Source of the DNA: Xiphophorus maculatus
Taxonomy: Eukaryota > Chordata > Actinopteri > Cyprinodontiformes > Poeciliidae
Direction of reading: 5' to 3'
NCBI RefSeq assembly: GCF_002775205.1
Contig: NC_036456.1
Coordinates: 10,877,463 to 10,941,462, forward strand
Length of the DNA: 64,000 bases
Every line of letters begins with the position of its first letter. The first letter of the stretch is position 1. The notes below the pieces were generated by a model. The model did no database searches and was not told where the DNA came from. It worked only from the letters and a program-made list of their open reading frames with translations. This document shows, in pieces, positions 47,317-61,000 of this stretch. A program made the position numbers and the translations under genes.

Positions 47317-47382
47317 AAAACTTACAAAATATGCTGTAAGTTTTGCTGCATGCTGCTCCGCGCTCCACAGAGCAGCATGCAG
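47317..47382. repeat. Two adjacent stem-loop repeats
   Basis: The first has 9-bp arms, AAAACTTAC (47317-47325) and its complement (47336-47344). One base later the second has perfect 12-bp arms, CTGCATGCTGCT (47346-47357) and AGCAGCATGCAG (47371-47382), around a 13-base GC-rich loop. The stems are too short for a typical microRNA precursor. Confidence 0.7.
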
Positions 47383-47389
47383 AATGGGC

Positions 47390-50300
47390 CATAAAGTTTT
47401 CTTTCTAAACTTTTTTTCCCCTCAAATCTTAATTTTATAAAGTATTCGTAGGAATCTCAAATAACTTGTACGGTTTCTTACCCAAACTGTACATTTCAAC
47501 AAGAGGTTCAAATGCAGCAAAAAAAAAAAATCTTCCTGCTGGTGTGGAAAGGACCAGAATGCTTTCCAGGTCGGGTCAGAGTTGAGTGGATCAACAGATA
47601 GAGACATACTGGGTAAATGGGTACAATAACAACTAGTCCAAAGAAAAAATGCTGAATTTTGTTTTACATAAACTAGAGAGCTATTTATCAACCCTACTTT
47701 AAAATATTAAAGCTAAGTATGGCTCTTTAGACTCGTTAAAAAAAAAAGGGTGATCAAATGGTTTTGCATAGAACTCCATGTTTAACAAGCTCCAGTCAAA
47801 TGTATTCCAGAAATTGTGAAGAAAATGACACCTTCCATTGCATGCGTGAGTTTGTGAGAGTTTGAACAACATCTTAAGTTGTTCGTGAGATTCTGTAGCA
47901 CACTGGGTCAGAGAGCAAATGTTTTCCCTCAGACATTTCAAGCTTTACAGCAAACAGTCACCTGAATCCAAACCTGAGAGCCCAGAGAGCTTTCCTTTCT
48001 TTTAATCGAAAATTAAACATTCATCACATTAGCTACGACGATGTTGAGGGAAAAAAACAACAACTTAGAGTTGATGCGCTGTCTCATGATTTGAACCACA
48101 AACATTTTGACTATGGATGACACTGGATATTTGACTTTTCAGCCCATGCTTTCTCAGAATTTAGAGGCAACTTTAATGTAACTTACAGTTTAGTTTCTAG
48201 AACGCTCCTTGGACTCGTGAACTATTTCTAGATCTTATTACGGACTTACAGGATCTTCCTTGGAACCAGGTACTTTCACTTAAACTCTTAAGTTACTTGA
48301 ATTTGCCAACTACCATCACATGTGTACTCTCTGGGATAATTTCTCCTTAAACTTTTACAGAAACCCTTGAGTTACTTTCATGAAATTTACTGGCTACTTT
48401 CCTCAAACTTATCAGGTAATTTGTCATAAAACTCACCAGAGCTTCAGGAAAAAATACAATTTGAATGCCAATAAAGTATTAGTCCTACTATTTGGAGCTG
48501 GAGTTTCAAGAGATGTGTTTAGTATTAAATCTAAGAGATTGCAGTCCATTTCATACAGATCTCTGTATTTAACGGTGGGGGGTTGCTTGGGTTTCTGCCC
48601 CCTTGTGGTCTTTGTAGGGTGTAAAAACTGTAATCTGCAGTAAGCTTACTGAAACAGCAATAAAGTATTATTTTTGCTCAACCAAGATGCTCTAAAAAAC
48701 TGAATCTCCACTTTTTGTCCAAGCTAGCATACATATTACACTGGTAGCACAAGTAGCCGCTGCAGGAAGTTAGAAAAGGATCGGTTCAAAACTTCTGTAT
48801 CATCTGTCTTCTAAAGTCGACGCATTGCTTAGATCCATTAATCACTTTTTATAACGTAGAAGCTACATGTCGTATTCACTGTGAAAAAGTTGATGGATTG
48901 TTTAAAAGCTTTTAGTCACTTTCACCAACCATTAACGTCGGTCATGCTAAGCTTTCACCTTCACTGAACTTTGTGCTTTCACTCGTGCACTTCTGAGCCA
49001 ACAGCTACATGTGGACACTTCTCAAATTAACATAAATTTATACTGCCAAAGTCGAGAGCACGCTGAGCTTCCCCAGTGTTATTCCACATATTTGTTGCAG
49101 CTAATTATCATATCTATTTCTAATAATATTTAGCTGGAAGGAGACCGATAGGAGCAGGTTTCCAATAATACAGATTAGGTTCTCTGGGGGTTGATTGTGC
49201 AGCATTTTTGAGGAGAGAAGGGTCTCCCTAAGTAAACGAGGCCCGCCGCTGAGGAACTGCACTCTGGAACACGGTGGTGTAACCAGAGATCAAGTTTGGG
49301 AATAGCCCAGGGGAACCGGGCTCAGTTTTCCAAAAAACCCTCTATCTCGAGAGATATGTCGAGAGATTTGAGGGGGAGTAGTGTGTGCGTCGGTGTGTGT
49401 GTGAGTTTGTAAGTAGGGAAATGGATGAGGGGGCTAACAGGAGCCCTAAGTCAGGAAAACAAGTCTCAGGAAACCTTACACCTCACTCTGGCACTGAGAC
49501 AGACCTTCTTTCTTTGTGCCGGCCTGCCTGTCCTGCTGCCACTTTCTGCACCGCAGAAATGGACGTGAAAACAACAGCAAAACAAAAGCTTGTCCTCACA
49601 TTACTGTTGTTAAGGTTCAAGTGTATACTGAGCTAGCTTCTTCTTATTCTTCTTTGCTGATTTGTAATGCACTTCAATTAATTTTATGTAGTCACTCGCA
49701 CTCTTTAAGACTCTGCAGAAGGTTATGTGTCTACTTTAGCCCAACTTTTAAAGCACAAGAAGCAGATGTTCAGAGTAATCTTACCGGTAATCTCATTAAG
49801 TAAAACATCAAGACTGTGTGCGTTAATAATAAATCTCCTTGACTGATTTACTTCAGAGCCAAAAGATACAAATGCTACGAGTTTTCAGCTCCACATTGAA
49901 GCTTGTTTGAAAAAAGAAAGCTCTCCTCCAGTTGGTTTTAGTGCGCTTTGGTAAAAGTTCAACAGCTTTGTTATTTGTCGACAGTCTTGGTTGGAGGTCA
50001 TGCTGCGCGAATTTGAGTGCAATTTGGACACTGGTGAAGTCTGGATGAAAGAGGCCTCTTTGAGGCCAATACCCATAATTTAATAAATCTGTTCAGATAA
50101 CCGGTTTTGTAGTGGAAATCCGTCTTTGAGCACAGCTTCCTGGGCTTTCTGTCAACGATCACATCCCGATGGGAGCTTATTTTTCAAATGATGTGCTAAA
50201 ACAAATGTTTTGTTTCTTCAAGATTGTCACCTTGGACACGGTGCAATTCGGTGACACCTAGTGGAAAGCTCTCAGATTGCAATCAAGCAGCTTACCCGTT

Positions 50301-50940
50301 GCTTCATTTCTTATTTATAGGCCCTTCGAGGAAATTATAATGACTGCCAAAGCTCTCCACCACCGCTGTTTGCTATTTGTCTGTTAAGGTGGAAACAATG
50401 ATACCACAGCAACGCGAATGTGACCTCAACAGAGACTTTCATCCACGTCACTGCTCCACATAGCACCGCACTGACACACGGTGGTAACATTTAACTTGGT
50501 TTCAAATAGTTAACAAGTGAAAATCATTTGAAATTAAAGGCTGCTGGGATTGATGGTGATCCACGTGGCTTGAAAAATAAATCAGAGCAGTAATTAGACA
50601 TTAAACTCTGGCTAGAAATGAGTTTGACTAAGAAAAGAGCCACTCCCTGTGTAGACCATGTTAAAAAAAACCCTAAAATATTTTTTTTTTATTCCAATAG
50701 TATTGTTTCTCACTGAAACCTTTTGAAAAATTCATGCTTTAATGTTTAATGATTGATCAGTGTTTTTTTTTTCCCCCAAAAAAAAAACATTCCTGGCACC
50801 ATTCTTAAATCATTAGCATTTGCTACTGTGAGATAACCAGAGTAGGAACTTTTCCTTAGTTAGGGCATCTTGTTTCCCAAGGGGATAAATATGACGTGAC
50901 ATAGAGACTCACTTGAAAGAAAGAGATCCTCTGTCCTATA
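47390..50940. other. Gene-poor region
   Basis: I see no gene, RNA gene or well-defined mobile element in this stretch. It is mostly AT-rich unique-looking sequence, with short homopolymers at 47518-47530 and 50761-50787. Confidence 0.4.
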
Positions 50941-50944
50941 CCCT

Positions 50945-51025
50945 CGCCTTGACGGATTCTTGACCTGTCCAGGGTCTGCCCAGCCTGTTGCCCAATGGCT
51001 GCTGGAGGAAGGCGCCAGTTACTGG
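50945..51025 (+). mobile_element. Degenerate SINE-tail fragment
   Basis: CTTGACGGATTCTTGACCTG, then CCAGGGTCTGCCCAGCCTGT and CAATGGCTGCTGGAGGAAGG, resembles a diverged version of the ACTGGCGACCTG to AGCTGGAGACAGGC part of the SINE at 10177-10545. The head and tail are missing. Confidence 0.35.
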
Positions 51026-51089
51026 AGTCACATCTGAAAACTTAGAGGGTTTTGTGAGACGACTGGTGGTATTCTAAGGTCTTTTTGCT

Positions 51090-51440
51090 ACGACGTGTGT
51101 ACCATGCATTGCAATAATCCATCTGATAGTGAGGCCTGCCTTGCTTTAGATGTCATTCTGGTTTCTTTCCTGACCTCCTGGACGTTCCTTGCCTGGAGTA
51201 ATTTTAGTCGTTCAGCCACTCCTGGAAATTTCTCCAATGTTCCATGCTTACTTTATTGGTGGATAATGTCTCTCTCTCTCTCTGTGGTCCAGTGGAGTCA
51301 CAAAGCCCTAGAAATGGGTTTGTAACCATTTTCAGACTGATTCATGCCGATTACTTTGTGATTTGTTCTTTTAGATTGTGGGTGATGTGCTGCTTTTTGA
51401 GACCTCGTTGCCTAGTCAGCCAAATAAATGTTTTCTATGA
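51090..51440. mobile_element. DNA-transposon-like repeat fragment, relative of 21220-21480
   Basis: It shares with the first copy, in the same order and orientation, TCACTGGAGTC-type sequence, CTAGAAATGG, TTTCAGACTGATT and the following TTACTTTGTGATTTGTTC segment. Terminal repeats were not identified. Confidence 0.5.
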
Positions 51441-52196
51441 CAGGGATTTAATGGTTAGTACTTTTTTCACACAAGTCTGGGGTGCTTTGGATAAGAGACT
51501 TTAAAACATTTGGGTGTGAAAACAAAGCAGAAGTAGAAATCTCAAGGGAGGCTAAGGCTTTTCCACATCGTCGTACACAAGATACGACGAACAAGTGCAA
51601 AAGCAAACCAGTGACCGTCTTTTTGCTAACATACTGCTCTGCCTCTTTTGTGTTTTTGATCTGCTGGTCAGTTAAAATTAAAAGATACTTTGTAAATGTT
51701 AAAACCACTGGATGTAAATCCGATTAGTTGCCATTCTGTTGCTCTTTGTCTTGCTGTCTTTTGTCCTCGCTGCCTCTTTGACACAAACACTTCCCCCTGC
51801 CTGCACTTTTTTATCTCATCCATTTTCCACCATCCCTGAAGAAACTCTTTCCTCTTAACGCTACTTTTCCATGACTTCCTCCATCTCCTCTCATTCCCTC
51901 TGTTTTTGCAGCTCTCTGCCCTGACACACCAGCTCACAATGTTCCCAGCTCTTTTCCGCACGTTTACTGCCACATCGTTCCGTCCTTCGTCATTCTGTTT
52001 CTGCACATCCATCCCTATCAGCCTGTTCCCACCTTATCTGCACGTCCTCTTCCTGCTGCATTCCTCTCTTCCCCTCGTCTTACACTTCACCCCTCTCTCC
52101 TTACGTCTACCTCGGAGTTTCTGTGGGAGCGGCGAGTGGTCAGATCGCCTGCAGGCATCAACTGCAGAGGGCACGGCGCCGCAGGCTGTGTGTTGG

Positions 52197-52221
52197 CGTG
52201 CGTGTGTGTGTGTGTGTGTGA
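52197..52221. repeat. Short (GT)n microsatellite
   Basis: About 24 bases of GT with one CGTG interruption. Confidence 0.85.
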
Positions 52222-52950
52222 AGCTGATTGGCGCAGAGCCCTGACCGACCTCCTGTGGCGAAGCTCTCTGCTTTCTCCTTCTCTTTTCTACCCACTCTGA
52301 CCCTTGTAGATACTCTCACAGATTGGCTGTCGGGTAGAAAGAAGGGCCGTCAAGAAAAGCACAGAGGCAACCCTCTGGATGTATTTTATTTTTAAAAATA
52401 TCCGCAGACAGAATAAACTCAGAGAGCTGAAGCTCTTGTGAAATCTGTTCTCCAGGCATGAAAACCTGATTTAAATTCCCGACAACTATCTTCATAAATA
52501 AAGATGTTGATGCTGACTGATATGAGCCAAAGCTCACTAGCTTCTGTTCTACCTTCCTGTCAATGTTCCATTGCTTTGATGCATATGCAGTCGACGGGGA
52601 GTTGCTGTGACTTGCTGCTGACAGTGGAGAGGCTATTTTATGTCCATCCTGCTGGACAGAAATGCATTTCATCCCGACCCAAAACTTCAGTGATTCCCTG
52701 CATTTTAATGAACTGTTGGATGGTAGAACAAGGCAAGAACCATTGCTATTAATAATTATCCCAGTGCAGCTTCTCAAGCTTTCATGTATTTTTATTTAAA
52801 TAGTCAACCGCGCATTTCTTTTAATCTGAGATTGCTCATTTTTAATAACTGTACAATGTGGAGTATTTTTTAAAAGTTTTCTATTTGCCTTTGCTCTCTT
52901 ATATAGCCTTATTTTTGTTCTTTTAATATTTTTTTAACCTCAGTTTGAAT

Positions 52951-53280
52951 TAGGGGTGCACCGATTGCAGTTCTTAGGCTGATCCCCAGTTACCGATCTT
53001 GAAAAAGTCTGACCTGCCGATTCAGATTTGGGCCGATACCATTATTTAAATGTTTTTGTCTGAAATGTCGCTAAATATAGGTAGCAGTGGGATGACTGTT
53101 GTTAACTGAAAACGTGCAGACATGACCTGGTGGGCAGGTCAAAACTCTCACGGGGGAGCAAAAGAGGCCTGTGGTTGATTTGGTTGAGGTAGATATGATC
53201 GGTGGATGAGATTTTCCGATCACAGATCGACCAAAATTAAGAAAATCTGATAAATCTGTTGGCCAATCAGTGCAACCCTA
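52951..53280. mobile_element. hAT-like MITE with intact 8-bp target duplication
   Basis: Terminal repeats TAGGGGTGCACCGATTG (left) and, read inward from the right, TAGGGTTGCACTGATTG. The perfect duplication GTTTGAAT flanks it at 52943-52950 and 53281-53288. It has a 330-bp body with no coding capacity, so it is nonautonomous. The 8-bp duplication and the TAGGG-type ends fit the hAT superfamily. It is the best-preserved member of the family seen at 16129-16445. Confidence 0.88.
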
Positions 53281-53288
53281 GTTTGAAT

Positions 53289-54852
53289 ATGCAAACTAGG
53301 GGTGCATATTCCCATGTTCAACTTGCTGCTGGTATTTTATTATCTTCTATTCTATTAAATTTTTTTCACCTAAAACCTTACCCGGTCAACCTCTAGCAGT
53401 TCTGTTATTTCCTTTTCAGAAGTTGCTGTTTCTTTTCTTGTGGTGGGTTGCAGTCAAACCACAGTGTGGGGTCAGAGTTTTCCTCTGCGAGTGTTTGTTG
53501 ACAACGTGAAAGGAGCAGAAATGCAGACTTTTCAGTGGTTGTTTATAAAGTTAGACCCTACATTCATCTCAACCCTTTGTTGTTGCTGGTAGCTGAAGAA
53601 AAACAGTCCACTAATCACAGGAATGATCCTGTTTCACTCTGGGTGGATGTTCAAAATGCACCTAGCTTTGTCTGATTAAATGCGCAGCTGCATCCTGTGC
53701 AACACGTATTCATGTTGGTGTTATAATGGACAGAAATTAAACTTAGCTTAACTGGATAGCAGCTACTTTCAAGTTACAACTCATGCAAGATTGTAATCGC
53801 AAACAAACTGCTTTGATGCAACATCTGTTGGAAACACAACCAATCCTACAAAATCCCCACCAGGAATAAGATGAATTTACTTTATTTTATTTTCTTCTGC
53901 TTTTTAATGTTTATGAATGACGAGGAAATGAGGCTGATCAAAGTGTTGTTCACCCTGTGTTGTTCATAGCTGATAAATGCATCTTACTTCATTCAAGAAA
54001 TGAAAGAAAAACAGAAGAAAACACTGTTTTCATGGTCTTGTCAAAAAATTACATGTAGTTTTCATCATCCATAGATTCTTATTTTTATGATTTCTCACCG
54101 ACCTTCCTTTACTGTACTTCATAGTTTCTATATGTCCGGTTTAACATCAATGACACCTCCTGTATCGCACTTCTTCATACCTAAATCCAGCACAATGTTA
54201 AATTTAAAGTCGAGCTAAAATTTTTTGAATACACTAGAAATCAGGTGCCCGGCCCCCTGACAAGTGGACTAAAACCAGCTTGTGTTAAGAGTTTCTCCTC
54301 AGCATGGAGCTGATGAATTACCTGGGAGAGTTCTTTGTCTTTTATCAGCCCTCTGCCACATGTTGCACATGTTGTCATACTTTTCAAGTCTGTAGCAACT
54401 AGTATGTGGCTCCCAGCCTCCGCCAGCTCATTTCTGCTCTGAGAGTCCTTCAAGACGAGTCTTAAAGTGTGAGGAGTGAAATGTATGGAGTGAAAATAGT
54501 CTCAAAATATCTGTGCGTGTGTAAAAATATTTGTGCATGTGTAATACTGGATTTGTAACTCGTGTAAGCATCTTTGTGTGCAACTTTGGATAGTTGTGTC
54601 TGTGAAACATGATTTGTAAACCTTAAAAATAAAATAAACCTTCTCCTACGCAAATGTTGAAAAAGTACGCACAAGTCTCTGGTATACACACACAAAACTG
54701 CATTTACGCACGGATCCGGTTACGAGTGCACGAGTATTTTTGAGACTCATTTCACGCTTTGGGAGCTCCCAGATTTGTGTGTAAATGGTGCGTTTACATG
54801 CTAGTGGAAAGCTGGGTCATCTGAGTTTTGCTCTGAGTCTAGTGTTTTTATC
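53289..54852. other. Noncoding stretch between two MITEs
   Basis: No gene is supported. A second TAGGGGTGCA motif at 53297-53306 lies 16 bases beyond the MITE end. The rest is AT-rich, with no recognisable element. Confidence 0.4.
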
Positions 54853-54860
54853 CTCTAAAC

Positions 54861-55086
54861 CACAGTTGTCAAACTCCAGTCCTCGAGGGCCACTGTCCTG
54901 CAGTTTTTAGATGTGCCTCATGTACAATACACTGGAGTGAAATGGCTTAATTACCTCCTCCTTGTGTAGATCAGTTCTCCAGAGCCTGGCTAATTACCTA
55001 ATTATTTTATTCAAGTGTGGAGCAGCAGAGGCACATCTAAAAGTTGCAGGGCACCGGCCCTTGAGGACTGGAGTTTGACACCCCTG
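54861..55086. mobile_element. hAT-like MITE with perfect 8-bp target duplication
   Basis: The ends are long inverted repeats. The left begins CACAGTTGTCAAACTCCAGT; the right, read inward, begins CAGGGGTGTCAAACTCCAGT. The similarity extends about 30 bases into GTCCTCGAGGGCC. The perfect duplication CTCTAAAC flanks it at 54853-54860 and 55087-55094. The CAGGGGTGTCAAACTCCAGT end is recognised as one of the commonest teleost hAT-type MITE ends. It has no coding capacity. Confidence 0.9.
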
Positions 55087-55099
55087 CTCTAAACGTTTC

Positions 55100-58000
55100 T
55101 CATGTCCTTGTGCCGAAGTGGCAAATATGTTAGTTCGGTGGAAAACGATATATCTCAGCACTTCCTTATAATATCCAAAAATTATTTATAGACATATTGC
55201 GCATTTTTGAGCGGTACAGGAAGCTACGTGGTCTATGGCCCAAACAAAGTCCAAACCTAAATCCAAATGAGAGTCAAAGGCAACATTTGAACATTTGGGT
55301 TCAGATTGTCTCCATCTAATCTTACTGAGTTTGAACTGTACACTAGTCTTAAAGCATGCACCACACGAGATTTAAAGCTGCACTTGTGCTGCTCATGTTG
55401 TTGTTAATGCTTCTGATTTGTTCTTTTTGTAAACATTTATTATTATTTTTACATTCTTTGGTTCCATGTTTGGACAACTCTAAATTTGGACGCTGTACAG
55501 CTGGAAGGATTTTAACTCTTCTTGTGTTTTTGTTTTTGTTTTTTTAAACTTTTGGACAGTTGTTATGACGCATAACCAGGAAAGCAAGGTATTGTTTTTA
55601 TAACTGGGACCAGCTGATTAGCATCTCAAAAGCTCAAATAATAAAAACTACAACCCCAAATCTCAGAGGAGTGGAAGCGGAGGCTACATGGATGCAGAGG
55701 AAGGAAACGTCTTTTTCGTTGATCTCTCGGCCGACCTTCTAACCAGACGGTCAAAAAGGGAGCAGCGAAAGCAAATGAAGTGGATTAGCAGTGGTTACCA
55801 ACCATTCGCTATGGTCTCTTTGAAGATGTTACAACAAAACGTTTAATTTCCCTTTCAGTGTATGTAAAGTATTTTTGAAATTGAATTGTAACAAAAGCTG
55901 GTTTCACGCAACAGTTGCTTAGATTTTTATTTGTAAAAAAACAACATCCATCCTTTCACTTCCTCTTCAAGATTATGCTCTCTATTCTCTTAGATAAAAA
56001 TGTTAACAGCAAAATGCTAAAAAAAAAAAAAAAAGTTAATTCTTTTACAAAGAACCATGTGACCGGCATGAATATACTGTATGCACAGGTAGGAAACACG
56101 ACTGGTCTCGTATCCCTTCCCCAGGCGCGATGCAGTTGCCGGCCAGCGTTCGGCCGCTCCACTCTGACACTTGGACGGCAGCTTCTGTGTGGTTCCAGCC
56201 AATGAGCTCACTCCCTTCTTGAAAATAACATTGGTGACATCACCGCGTTTGGCCCGATGGTGTCTCCCACCCCGGAGAGGAGGTGGAGGTAGCCCACAGG
56301 GCACAAAGCGAGAAGCTTAAAATGAATGGAAAGAAAGGGGGAAAATATGGGGCTTTTTTTTAAGGTAATAAGGTTAGTTTATAGGCGGAAGGAGGTCAAG
56401 TTAAAATAGAGCTTTTCTGGCTTCAAAGGACTATTTCCAATATTCCTGGTTTTGTGTCTAGACGAGTGAAGCTTGTCTCTCTTCTGATTTTCCACTCGAA
56501 GGTCGTCAGCTGACGTAGCAGCTGTCGCTAAGGCCACAGGCCGACATCGACCTTTTGACCTTTTTAACACTGACCTCTGCTGGAGCGCCTCCTCCTCCTT
56601 TTTGCGCTCGCGTTCGGTTTAACAGTCCCAAACCTCATTTACGCCACCTGACACTCAACCAATGGGTCATAAACACATGCAAACACATGCAGCACTTTAT
56701 TCAATGGAGAAATTACTTTTTATACCCACACAACATAAAAAAGACTTGAGGGGTCTCTATTATTCTGTCTTTTAAGAGCCAAAAAGTAAATATTATTTAA
56801 GCCTTTATTGGTTTTAACGGTCAAAAACAACTAATTAAGTCAAGAAATCCTGTTTTAATAGGGTTTTTTTTAATAATAATTATTATTTTAAATGGTGTCA
56901 GCCATGGTTCAGTGGTTCAGTAAAAGCGATGATCAGTCCTCATCCGTTCAATGTCTTAAAATAAATGTAAAACTTGCTGAACTCCATCTTTCTTCTCGTT
57001 CTTTTCAGTGTGTGACCATCAAGAAAAAGAGCAGCATATGCATACATTTGCTAAAACGTGGTAAATAAAGTATTTGCCACATCGTTCACACCTTGCCAGA
57101 AATTCTTTGTTATTGATTTCACAAAGTATCAAAAACATTCCTTGCATATTTTGGTTCATATCAACGTGACAACATCCTGCAGTTGAAGAAGATTTGTCAA
57201 CTGCACCACCATGATGAATCTCCTGTTCAACACTCGATGTGATCCGTTCATGTTCACTACATTTTTGGCACAAATTCTTAGATGATAACATTTCAGCCTG
57301 CTCAGTTCTGCCTGTTTTGAGTTGCTTTCAGAATGAGCTGTTTCAAGGCCTCTTGTCACTTTAAATCCTAATAAGCTGCTGCTGGCCAGGCCTTCAAACC
57401 CCCAACTAAACATTTACACTCATACTTGAAAATGGCTGCTAACAGACCTGCAATTATGCAACCGTACATCGTTGAAAAGCAGAAGTAGAGCCTCCTGCAC
57501 AACCAACAAGAATGCAGCAAGTGGTTTCTGGACAACAACAACAAAACACTTGTCTTTTCCAGCAGCCATTGTACATACAGCAGTAAAACCAGCTGACCAG
57601 ACATGCCATCGCTCCAGTTAGGTTGCTAGGTGACCGACTAGGCTTCGTTGGGGCTACCTGCTGAACCTCACTCTGGAGGGTTTGAAGATGAAATGTTAGC
57701 TTATTGGCAAAAGAAAAATGGCTGGGTGTTTTTTTCTTAAGTGCTTGGGCTGTTTTTGGAAGTTTGGACCCAACTGGAAGTACAAAATTGTGAAAATTTG
57801 AATTTTATCCTGGAACAAGAGTGAGCTTCCAGCTCCAGAGCTAATGAGTAATTTATTTCAATCCTTGCGTTTCCTTTAACCTATAGGTTATAAACACAAA
57901 TAGTGAGGCCATGAATGAAGCCACATCTGGAGGTGAGGAGCTCCTGCAAAGTGTATAAAAGCAGAAAATGCAGACTGTGGCTTTCCTGAGCAAAATTTTA

Positions 58001-61000
58001 ATGTGTGTTGTGAGGGTTTTTTGTCCGGTTGATGACTGTTGATTCTATTTTTGGCTTCACGTCGACCTCTTGGGCCAGCATCTGCGGAGGTTGCAATAAT
58101 TGAAAACTCTGAAACTGCTTTGATGAAACCAGCAAGACTCCAAAGCGTGCATCGCATCCATTCACACTTTTCAGGGAGCATCTTTGGAAAAGCTGAACAA
58201 AAACAGATCTTCTGTCCACATTTATGCGGCGTGACTGGATGATAGCGAGCAACTGGGCCCAAGCCAGCAGCACCGTACATGAGCAAACCGAGGAGGGCCG
58301 GATGCTCGGACAAGCGAGCGGGTGTGCAGCTAAAGGGCCGCCTGAACAGACGGGTGAGGAAACGGGATGGCAGGCATTCAGCGGGGGAGCTTTAGAAACG
58401 CAGGTGCCTTAATTGTCCTCCAATAAAGCCTCGGCGAGTGGGGAAACCTATGAATGAGTTGCTGTAAAAAGAGGGTGGGTTGGGGGGGATGAATGAGATG
58501 CACGTGAATAAATGAATGAGTGAATGAATGAGCAAATGAGTGCCTGGAAATGCAAGGACTCCATAACCCGGGAGGCTGGGTTGTGGAAATAGCAGGGGAT
58601 AGATGGGGTGGGGTGCGACTGGGCGACGCTTTATAGGAGAAACCGGAAAAACGGTGAAGAGATGACGAGGCAAAGATGTTGGGAAGGAAGGAGATGAAGG
58701 AGTAAGAGAGTGGGGGCAAACAAGGGGGGTTGAAAAATCAGGAAAGAAGTGGAGCCATGAGAGGGTGGGGGTTTGGGGGTTAGTGGAGGGCGGGGGGTTT
58801 AGTCAGGCCTGTCTCAGACAATGTGACATGGCACACGCTATTAATTCTGGCTCAGTGGAGAGACCCTGCCTCGCCATCTGCTCAGGGTCAGGGGCATTGG
58901 CTGGGGTCGGCGTCACATCCACCCCCACCAACCCACCCGCCTACACACACACACACACACACAGAACTTCCCCCCCCACCCGCACTTCTATCCTCGCCTG
59001 ACAGACACCCGGCCAGGCCCGCGCGCATTTCCATAAAACAATTGCAGGCCAACCTGCTCCCGTGTCGGGTGGGTGGGGTCAAGAGGGGAGTGGAACGCTG
59101 GCGAGTTTTCCTTAACAATGGCTCGTCAGATGAAAAAGGCCCTTAGTGAACTTGATATACATTACAAAAGAGCCAACACCACGGTAGTCCCCGGGCTCAG
59201 TCTCGTCCGCCTGCGGTTAGATTTGATGCTTGGCGTTCCTTTTTTTAAAATTTAGTTGCAGTTTGTGCACATGCCTCCCCCCTCTATCCCCTTTGCACCC
59301 ACTCACTCCTCCACCTCCTCGTGCCTCGCCCAATTCTACCTCTTTTCCTCTTAACCCCCTTAGAATTACATCCAAACTCGCATGTGCGCGTGGCGGCCTG
59401 CTGCTGCGGCTGATGGAGCTTTGTAGTGGTTCATTCATCAAAACCCAGTGTGACAATACAAAAGACCAGCAAATTGTGTAGTTAGTGTAGGATCAGAATT
59501 TTAATAAATCTGAGCTGACAATGTTATGCAAAAGAAAATGACCCTTTTATTAACTGTAAAGGGAAAATCTGACTGAAGGCAATTTGACCAATTGTATTTC
59601 TGTTTTGCTTTATGAGAAAATAGAAATACAAATCTTAAAAGGGGGGTATGATGTATTTTCCAGGCACGTAGTGTCATTTTATAGCACAATCAAGAAACCA
59701 TGTTACTTTCAGTTGTTATAAAACTGTTATATATATACTGTATATATATATATATCAAACATGACTTAAAAGATGCTTCACTTCTGAATTTGACGCTTTG
59801 AAATTGGCCTCTGTCTCTTTAAGAAGCTGCTGCTCTTTCCAACACTCCACCTTCGGCACGTCATCATAACAGTGCTTCTCTGTTTACAACCATTCTGAGG
59901 AGATTTGGACTGAGAAGTAGTTCTTGTAGTGAGCTCAGCAGACTCGCAGTTCCACCAGGTCTTTGCAAATTGCTGCTGCCGCTAGTCTAGCGGGGGCAGG
60001 AGCTCAGTTGGAGACTCCAGCTCAGAGGAAGAGCTTTGGGGAAAAGGTGGTCCAAAGTTCTGGGACCGTTTCTTCGGGACTTACTAAATTTGTTGTAATT
60101 GATGGACTCATAAATTTCTGCTCTCTACTTACAAAATCCTGAAGGTAAATATTCATACTTAAGTCGATGACCTCAGAATCAGCCCCTCTTATGTTATGCA
60201 TCAGGGCAACGATCCCCGCAACAACAGCAAATCCACTTCTGATTGGATTAAGAAAAGTAAACGAAGGTCATTCAAGTCAAAATGTAGACTTGAATGTGAT
60301 CAAGAATCCTCCAATATGGCGGAATTGGCAAAATTCTGTAAAAACAAGTGAGCCAGAATTTTTCCACAGTGATGTTTAGCACAACCATCTCTTAGAGGGG
60401 AATTACTTGCCACAACAGGCTAGGCTGGTTTGGACAGCTTCAGTGAAATCATCTGAAAACTGCTTCTTTCAGGTACGGTAATCATTTTATCTCTATCTTG
60501 CTTCTTTAATAGATGCAGAGTATATGTTATCATTTTAAGTCTGTCCATTCCTACACTTTAGCTCAAGCAACGTGAATTTCTATAAATAAAATCTGATGTG
60601 TTCTTTTGTTTTTACTTACTTACCTATCTTCTGAGGACATCCCTGGTGTGTTCATTGTGTACGATGACGCAGAAAGATTCTGATTAGTTTCAGTATTGAC
60701 CGTATATCTCCTCCCACTGCCTCTTTCTAGCTTAAAAGAAACCTTTTCTTGTTTGACTTCCTCATTAGGGATTCATGTGGATGGCCAAAGAGTTCAAGTC
60801 ATTCCTGAGCCACCGCCCCGCCGATAGCCCAATCCTTTAATCTGCTCTCAGACACGTCTAGAGGGCAAAACAAACAAATAGGATCGCCCTCCCAACCCCC
60901 TGCCTCACGTCTACAATCACACACATACGGATCCCAATGCCCCCCTGCCCTGAGGCCACATCCTAGAACATGGCATCGCCAGGAGGAGAGGGTGACAGCA

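Noticed and set aside
58378-58719. Overlapping minus-strand ORFs rich in Pro, Ser and His
   Set aside because: They derive from GAATGA-type simple repeats and purine-rich sequence on the plus strand.
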